From NCBI GenBank assembly GCA_964458335.1, contig CAYWIJ010000022.1:1-10998 (forward strand): DNA of 10,998 nt, in the 5' to 3' direction. This stretch comes from Aalborg-AAW-1 sp964458335. Its GTDB lineage: Bacteria; Patescibacteriota; Gracilibacteria; Absconditabacterales; Absconditicoccaceae. Under the pieces are notes generated by a model. It was given only the letters and a program-made list of their open reading frames with translations, ran no database searches and had not been told where the DNA came from. The translations under genes were made by a program, and so were the position numbers. Positions 4,788-10,998 of the stretch are shown piece after piece. How positions within the stretch are numbered: the first letter of the stretch is position 1; each line of letters starts with the position of its first letter.

Positions 4788-7700
4788 ATGAAAATTTCAC
4801 GTATTATGACCTCTATTATTTTAACTGCTTTATTTTTAGTGGTTATTGCTCCTTGGTCGTCATTATCTAGTCACGCTCAAATTAATTCAGAATATCTTCC
4901 TAATTATTGAATAAGTCAGAGTTGGGAACGTATTATGGATCATTTTACTGAAATTCAATGAATGAAGAAAGTTGGTGATATTGTACCAACTACTATTTTT
5001 CTTGATCTTTATAAAAATTTTCAAATATTATTTCCACAATTACCACAAAGAAATAATTATAAAATTGTCTATAATGTCTGTATAAGACAGGCACAGAAAC
5101 TTTCTTTAGAAAACACAAATGGAGTAGAATTTGATACCTATATGGATCAATGTCAGGGACCTATCAACACTATTATGAAAGAAATTAATACAAATTATAC
5201 CGTGAAAGCTAATGCAAAAGCATCTCCACAAGCAGGATCAGCTCCTTTGACTGTTACTTTAGACGCTAGAGCAAGTGTTGATCCTTCTAATGATACTATC
5301 CCATCCAATAATTTCTATTGGTATTACAAAAATACCGATGGAGTTGATATTTTAATAGGGAAAGGAGCTGTCATTAGTTATACTTTTGAAAAAGAGGGAA
5401 CATATTATGTCCATCTTACTACAAAAAGTGCTAATAAACCTACTGAAGGAATTTTAGATGGAGAAGCAACGACTATCATCAATGTAGCTCCAGAAATAGC
5501 AAATCTTGTGGTCTATGCAAATGGAAAAAGATTACAAGAGAAAACATATACTAAAATAGGTACTACAGAAGCACAAAATGGAGTATTGTTTGATGGTACT
5601 GCAACTTTACCAAAATGATGAAGAGAAATTCTTTCTCATGTCTGGGAGGTGTCAGGAGCTAATGGATTTAAATATGCTTCAGAAGCTGTCGCTTGAAGAC
5701 CTGGTACCTTTACCTTAAAATTACCAGATAATGGAAGTTATTCATTGAAACTTTCTCTCACTGATAATGAAAACAATACTATTACAAAAACATTTCTTAT
5801 AGCAGTATCTGATCCTATTGCTATTATCAAACAAAATCCTGATACGATCACAACAACAACACAAGTTACATTTGATGCATGAGCCTCTTATTCTATCAAT
5901 TCTCGTATTAGAAGATATAATTGGGAAGTATATAATGAGTTTGGAGATAGGGAAATAGTGTCTCAACAAAAGACTATTACTCATAAATTTACGAAACCAG
6001 GATCATATACGGTAAAATTAACAGTAACCGATGAGCTTAATGAAGTTAATACAGAGACAAAGATTATTGAAGTAGAATCAACTCCTCCACAAGCACAATT
6101 TACTATGACTCCTCGTTTAGATTGGCAATATCCTTCACAATTTGTTTTAGATGCTACTTCTAGTTTTGATGTCGATGTGACTGCTAAGTTGGATACATTA
6201 ACGTATGAACGATCATTTAGTAATCCATCACTGACAAAAATCGAACAGACCTATGATAATGGTCAGAGTATTGTTGCCTCTTTCGATCAACCTGGAAAAC
6301 ATATGATAACTCTGACAGTGAAAGATAGTTTTGGTAAGTTCAGTACATTGAGTAGAGAAATTAATGTACAATCCTCTCTTCGTCCTGTGATTTTAGTAAA
6401 TCCTAGAGCAAATTCGTGGTGAAATACAACCAAATTTATGGTGACTTCAAATATTGATATTCTGAATTATGAATGGGATTTTTGAGATGGACAGCAAGAA
6501 GTTGTACATACCAATACAACGAGTCATATGTTTAAAACTTCAGGTGTCTATAATGTAAAACTTTCTGCTACTGATAAGAGAGGGGATAAAAATAGTATTA
6601 GTACCTTAATATTTGTAGGTAATAAAGATATGCCTATTGGTGCTTATACAGTACTCAATAGTAGACAAAATATTTTGAGGGTAGATCAAGTATGTGAAGA
6701 AAAAAATGCGTATTTGATCAATAGAGGAGAAAAATTTTCTATCAATACCAATGATTCTGTAAATACAAAATGACAAAAAAGTTGACTTATCTTTTATTTT
6801 ACTCCACAAAATGATGAAATTTATAAATCGACAAGTTTTACTTACCAATTTAGAAATGTCTGATGTCAAAAAATTGATATCCTCGTAGAAGACACTTTGG
6901 CATGAAAATCAGATACACAAACTGTGCGATTTAATGTAGTGAATGCTCTACCTATGTTGGATAGCATGAGTATGTATTTTCCTCAATTTGGTAATGAAGT
7001 AGGTATTGGATTAAATCAAGCTAGCCAAGAGAAGGCCTTTGATCCTCTTAAAGTTAATCCTCTGATTGTGAAAGTAACGGCCAATAATCCTAGAGATAAT
7101 GATGGAACTCTTAGTCAATATGTGTGGTATTATTATAAATCTGATGATCCTACAAGAATGATTGATATCAAATCTACACCAGGTAATGTACCTTATACTC
7201 ACTTTAGTATTGATACGAAAGATCCAACATTATGAGGAGGTAATATCTCTTTTGGAGTCAAACTAATTGACAATAATGATGGAGAAAAATATAGTGAAGA
7301 ACTGATTGGACAAGGACCTACCTTCTTTTTGCCACCATGTACGACCTCAGGAATATGTGATCAAGCCATGGATGTGCCTATTGTGACTCTTACGGTAGAT
7401 AAAACTGATGTCTCTGTCTGAGATACGGTCACTTTTAAAACTCAAGCAAGAACTTTATCAAATAGACCAGATTTTGATGCTCAAAGAGTAGTAAGATATG
7501 ATTTTGATGGAGATGGTACTTGGGATTTGGTGACGAAATCATTAGAAGCTACCTATACATTCAAAAAATCTTATGAGTCTCTTACTCCTCGTGTAGAAGT
7601 GACGTATAGAAAAAATACAGTAGCTGTCTCTGGACCAGAATTGACTATCAAACAAGACCTCAAAGTAAGTTTAGAGTCAGCTGTCCAAGATAAAACAGTC

Positions 7701-8996
7701 TATATTAGAGATTTTAGTATGGGAGATATCTTTAAGAGAGAAGTGTGTTTTGATCTGACAAGAGAATGTAAAACTAGCAATAAAGAAGAATTCTTATCTT
7801 ATACGTATGATAGCTATGGAGAAAAATCTATCAAATATACTATTTATGATAATTTTGGTAATAAAGCAGTTGGTCTTATAGTGGTTAATTTACAAGAACC
7901 AGAATCTTGATCCGTGATGAATTTAATTTCTATACCAAGATCTGTGATTAATGATGAAAAAAGGTACGTTATTTCTATTGCGAATGATCAAAATAATAAA
8001 GTCTTTCTCAATGCTGCTTATAATTGATCAGGAATATGTTATGTTGATTTTGATATCAATGAAGATGCTGATTATGATGGTAAACCAGATAATGATAAAG
8101 ATATGCTGTGTAATACTCCAAAAATTGTAGAACTTGCTGATTATGCGGCAGAGATTAATGGAAGAATCATCTATGAAGATGCTGATGGTACATTAGTTGG
8201 GAATGGTATTATCTTCAAATTTACTGAACAGACAGTGGTGATGACGCAAGCACAAAAAACAAGTTATAATAAAATTATCAATTTGATGAAATCCCTTCCA
8301 AGTGCAAATGATGATCAAAAGTATATTAGATCACTTCTTCAAGATATGGCAGATAATGTGAGGTTAGGTAAAAACCAAACTGACACAATTATTAATTTGA
8401 GAGTATATCTTGAAAATACAAAGGGCTGACTGAGTGATAGTCAAATTCAGAGTATTCAAGATTTGATCAAGGAGTTTGATACAAGTGAAACTATTGCCCT
8501 AGAATGATGAACTATTGTGGATCAGGTGAGACAATTTTTGTTGGATCTGTATGCTCCATCTGAATTGATGAAAACACAAATTTCTGATGCTTTTGGTGTC
8601 ATACAAGGATTACCAGAACCTGGTTCCCAGCCTGAAATTGTAAAAACACAACTCGGGAATTTGCTTGTCATGTTTAAAGATAATTCAGTATCCGTATTAG
8701 AATCTCAGAATCCAGGCAATGAGGAGAAGATTATAGATGGAGATATTGAAACTCAAATATTACCAAGAATTTGTGAAGTCCTTAATTTTTATGAAATCTC
8801 TTCTCCTAATTGTCCAGATGCTAGTGGTATCATAAAAAATGTAGATACAAAAGAGACTACTGTCATGGGAAGAGTAATAAAATGGGTTGGAATTACTGTA
8901 GGAGTATTATGATGAATATTTTTACTTATTGTGATCTTCTTCGCAGTGAAAGCAAGACTTCAACAAAATGCTGATGAGACAACTCCATCGGTATAA
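4788..8996 (+). CDS. Large surface protein with PKD/Ig-like repeats and C-terminal membrane anchor, UGA read as Gly
   Basis: This 1402-residue protein has 21 in-frame TGA codons (first at 4908, last at 8913), all in one frame and read as Gly. Residues 1-30 are a signal peptide ending S-H-A before Q31. From about 140 to 613 there are serial PKD-type domains with endings such as G-S-Y-T-V-K-L-T-V-T-D and G-V-Y-N-V-K-L-S-A-T-D. The W-D-F-G-D-G motif at 563-568 uses TGA for its conserved Gly. Further beta-rich domains follow, with Asp-rich calcium-type loops at 904-913 (Y-D-F-D-G-D-G) and 1087-1105. A mostly helical region runs from about 1120 to 1260. A membrane helix at 1366-1387 and a 15-residue charged tail end the protein. 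It is therefore exported and anchored at the C-terminus, exposing about 1330 residues. Adhesion or host-cell contact is inferred from architecture only. The start is the ATG giving the signal peptide; no clear Shine-Dalgarno precedes it. Confidence 0.88.
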
Positions 8997-9003
8997 GAAA
9001 AAT

Positions 9004-9095
9004 GTCATTGCGAGGAACGAAGCAATCCATAATAGATAAAGTTATGTTTATCATATGGTGGTAGATTGCTTCAGTCATACTTCCTTCGCAATGAC
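9004..9095. repeat. Palindromic repeat of the GTCATTGCGAGG type between converging genes
   Basis: The left arm at 9004-9027 reads GTCATTGCGAGGAACGAAGC plus AATC. The right arm at 9064-9095, read on the minus strand, begins GTCATTGCGAAGGAAG and ends GAAGCAATC. A perfect inner hairpin GATAAA/TTTATC (9035-9040, 9047-9052) sits between the arms. Palindromes with this terminal sequence are widespread, multi-copy elements in several bacterial phyla. Here it lies 7 bases after the surface-protein stop and 1 base from the uvrB stop, so as RNA it could act as a bidirectional hairpin. Its copy number in this genome cannot be seen. Confidence 0.75.
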
Positions 9096-9096
9096 T

Positions 9097-10731
9097 CTAA
9101 TCAATGTCTTCTCTCAATGCCTCACCGGCCTCAGATTCTTGATATCCATCTAAGAACTTGGTCAGGTGAGGTTTTTTTGTAATCAGGGTATCAACACTTT
9201 TGATGAGATACTCGTAGTCTCCAGATTTGGGATAGACACTCACGAGTGGATCAAGAAGTCCTGTAGGACGAATAATTTGTTCGACGACACTATTGGTCAG
9301 CTCAAGCTCATAGGGAGCTGGAGTGGCTGAAACAAAGAGTGCTTTCGAATGAATCTTTCTTTTCGCTTCAAGAGATAGCGTATGATTCTTATGAACATCA
9401 GTTGGGATTTGAAACAGATTATTACGATAGGTTTGATAGTCATAGACTTTCTGTTCGACTTCTGTCAGAGGAACTTCTGTATCACTATCAGCATCAGTTT
9501 TGAGTTTGATTTTTTTCGATAAGGTTGATTGAGTTGTCTGTGACCAGTCCATCATGACTTCTAATTCTTCAAAACGGATAGGTCTATGGTCGACAGCCGA
9601 AGGAAGACGAAACCCATGGGTGACCAGACTGGTCTTACGAGCAGTATCCGCTTTGGGCATAGCCATGAGTTGAGGAAGTGTCATGTGAGATTCATCCACG
9701 ATGAGGAGAAAATCGTCAGGCAAGTAGTCAAAAATAGTATAAGGAACTTGACCCGGTAGACGTCCATCAAAGTAGGGAGAATAGTTTTCAATACCGTTCA
9801 CGAACCCAGTTTCGCGAATCATTCTGATGTCATATTCTACCCTTTTGCGTAATCTCTGTGCTTCGACAATATGTCCACTCTTGTCGAGATCATCTGCACG
9901 AGTATTCATCTCTAAGAGCATATTATCGAGGATACTATTGAGATCTTCCACATTCTGAAGATATTGTGTCGCTGGCCAAATGGTTGCTTTGTCTACCTTT
10001 CCTTCTACCTGCCTGTCGGCAGACAAGTCTTCAAAACTGATCGAATCTTTCAGTTGTATAAACTCTAATTTCTCTTCATCGAAGAAACAACGATAGACAT
10101 GTCTATCGGTACTAGAGTAGATGTCGAGCCTCTCTCCTTGGAAATCAAACATACCTGGTTCAATCTTGGAAGCAACAGGTTCATATCTCATTTGGATAAG
10201 TTTCTTCTTTAATTCTTTGAAGTCATATTCCTCTCCTACTTTGAGTAAGAGACTATGATCAGCAAAAAATTCTTTCTGACCCAACCCATAGAGTGAGGAA
10301 GCAGAAGCGACGATAATCACATCATCACGAGAGAGTAATGATGCAAGCGTAGCGAGTCTATACATTTCGATCTCTTCGTTGACGGTTGCTTCTTTCTCCA
10401 CATACAGGTCTTTGGAAGCGACATAGGCTTCTGGTTGATAGTAGTCAAAGTAGGACACAAAATAGTGTACGGCATTATTAGGAAAAAAATATTTGAACTC
10501 GGTAGCAAGTTGAGCAGCAAGGGTCTTGTTGTGTGATATGATAAGAGTAGGTTTCTGAATAGACTGGATAACATTCGCCATCGTGAAGGTTTTACCTGTT
10601 GCAGTAGCTCCCATGAGAGTCACGGCTTTTTCTCCCTTTGCAAAAGCATCGATAATCTCTTGTATCGCTTGTGGTTGATCTCCGGCTGGAGCATAATCAG
10701 ATTTGAGTTGAAAATCTTTGTGTTCTATCAT
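9097..10731 (-). CDS. uvrB: Excinuclease ABC subunit B, C-terminally truncated
   Basis: UvrB loads onto damaged DNA with UvrA and recruits UvrC in nucleotide excision repair. The 544 residues include a Walker A motif G-A-T-A-T-G-K-T at 41-48 and the beta-hairpin region Y-F-D-Y-Y-Q-P-E-A-Y at 94-103. They also include V-D-E-S-H (motif II) at 345-349, G-F-R-L-P-S-A at 373-379, and V-S-A-T-P followed by I-I-R-P-T-G-L-L-D-P near 467-495. Usual UvrB has about 660-680 residues. Here the second helicase domain (motifs IV-VI) and the C-terminal UVR motif are missing, and homology fades after about residue 521. An insertion of some 70 residues (about 392-463) separates G-F-R-L-P from V-S-A-T-P. None of its roughly 20 Gly codons is TGA, unlike the neighbouring genes. 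The start is the ATG in the usual N-terminal context (F-Q-L-K-S-D-Y-A-P-A-G-D-Q-P). It may be inactive, a split gene, or the edge of a misassembly. Confidence 0.85.
   Translation of the reverse strand: MIEHKDFQLKSDYAPAGDQPQAIQEIIDAFAKGEKAVTLMGATATGKTFTMANVIQSIQKPTLIISHNKTLAAQLATEFKYFFPNNAVHYFVSYFDYYQPEAYVASKDLYVEKEATVNEEIEMYRLATLASLLSRDDVIIVASASSLYGLGQKEFFADHSLLLKVGEEYDFKELKKKLIQMRYEPVASKIEPGMFDFQGERLDIYSSTDRHVYRCFFDEEKLEFIQLKDSISFEDLSADRQVEGKVDKATIWPATQYLQNVEDLNSILDNMLLEMNTRADDLDKSGHIVEAQRLRKRVEYDIRMIRETGFVNGIENYSPYFDGRLPGQVPYTIFDYLPDDFLLIVDESHMTLPQLMAMPKADTARKTSLVTHGFRLPSAVDHRPIRFEELEVMMDWSQTTQSTLSKKIKLKTDADSDTEVPLTEVEQKVYDYQTYRNNLFQIPTDVHKNHTLSLEAKRKIHSKALFVSATPAPYELELTNSVVEQIIRPTGLLDPLVSVYPKSGDYEYLIKSVDTLITKKPHLTKFLDGYQESEAGEALREDID
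9120..9178 (+). terminator. Hairpin plus T7 tract, possible terminator for read-through from the surface-protein gene
   Basis: On the plus strand CCTCACC (9120-9126) pairs with GGTGAGG (9165-9171), and an inner TTCTT/AAGAA stem (9136-9140, 9152-9156) lies within the 38-base loop. The hairpin is followed directly by seven T (9172-9178). This is the order of an intrinsic terminator for transcripts coming from the left. It overlaps the last 27 codons of uvrB on the other strand, so the long loop and the coding overlap make function uncertain. Confidence 0.35.
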
Positions 10732-10998
10732 AAGGATAATGATAGGGATTTATGGAGAGAAAACAATATATTCTCTTGTAATATGAACTTGTTTCATTAT
10801 AAGTGTTTCAAACAAAATAAAAAACTATGACATAAATTATTTGAGGTATGCTTATTCCTCGTTAGTGTATTCTAACAGAAACAGTACTAGTTTGCTCGAG
10901 ATATTCTAGTCTAAAAAATATCTTACAAACAAATATAATAAACAAGGTTCTTGCATAGAAGATGGATATAAATATAAAAGGTAATGCAAGTAAAATAC
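10732..10998. other. Intergenic region upstream of uvrB; no complete gene seen
   Basis: This AT-rich stretch should carry the uvrB promoter on the minus strand, but only a weak TATATT near 10770 is seen. On the plus strand a TATAAT (10934-10939) lies 22 bases before an ATG at 10962, which opens a frame that runs off the window after 12 codons. No known protein, tRNA or rRNA signal was recognised. Confidence 0.4.
10962..10998 (+). CDS. Possible start of a gene running off the right edge
   Basis: The ATG at 10962 is followed by 12 open codons to the window end. A weak purine stretch (AGAAG) just upstream and a TATAAT at 10934-10939 are compatible with a start. It is too short to recognise anything, and chance is a good alternative. 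Confidence 0.18.
   Translation, partial: MDINIKGNASKI

Noticed and set aside
4908..8915. Cluster of seven or more small genes with stop codons between them
   Set aside because: All pieces share one frame, are separated only by TGA, and join into one protein with a signal peptide and C-terminal anchor.

Overview
The right four fifths of the window (about 2411 to 9000) comes from a low-GC organism that reads UGA as glycine (genetic code 25). It is therefore most likely a member of the Absconditabacteria (SR1) or Gracilibacteria in the CPR/Patescibacteria. The evidence is 28 in-frame TGA codons in four genes: 3 in a tyrosine recombinase, 3 in RNase HI, 1 in a small metal-binding-type protein and 21 in a large surface protein. 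Several fall where the families carry a conserved Gly, for example the W-D-F-G-D-G motif of a PKD domain and the E-S-G-T-D-I-R motif of the recombinase. Read with the standard code these genes look like strings of broken ORFs.

The left part (1 to 2410) has a different character: Bacteroidota-like genes, no TGA codons, all on the minus strand. It is organised as an integron cassette array: a partial attC-like site, a secreted alpha/beta-hydrolase cassette, an attC-like site, an AHSA1/SRPBCC cassette, a second attC-like site, and an exact second copy of the AHSA1 cassette. The tandem copies have a period of 703 bp, and the repeat boundaries lie exactly at the GTTA/TAAC core where integron integrases cut. 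The array ends at 2410 in the same core. Directly beyond it, on the code-25 side, is a good promoter (TTGGCA, 16 bp, TATAAT) pointing into the array. About 108 bp beyond the junction a tyrosine recombinase starts on the opposite strand. This is the layout of an integron (integrase, attI, Pc promoter, cassettes), with a recombinase that uses the UGA=Gly code and lacks the extra domain of canonical IntI. The main competing explanation is a chimeric assembly joint at 2410/2411.

Tail-to-tail with the recombinase is a minus-strand cluster, probably one operon. It comprises an 88-residue Cys/His-rich protein ending in five histidines, a YkvA-like DUF1232 protein, and RNase HI with an N-terminal viroplasmin-like domain. 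A near-consensus promoter precedes it.

From 4788 to 8996 a single plus-strand gene encodes a 1402-residue surface protein with a signal peptide, serial PKD/Ig-like domains, Asp-rich calcium-type loops, a helical region and a C-terminal membrane anchor. It is a plausible adhesin or host-contact protein.

It converges on a minus-strand uvrB (9097 to 10731) separated by a palindromic repeat of the GTCATTGCGAGG type. This UvrB keeps the N-terminal ATPase half but stops at the beginning of the second helicase domain, so it looks truncated next to the repeat. The last 267 bases hold no convincing complete gene.
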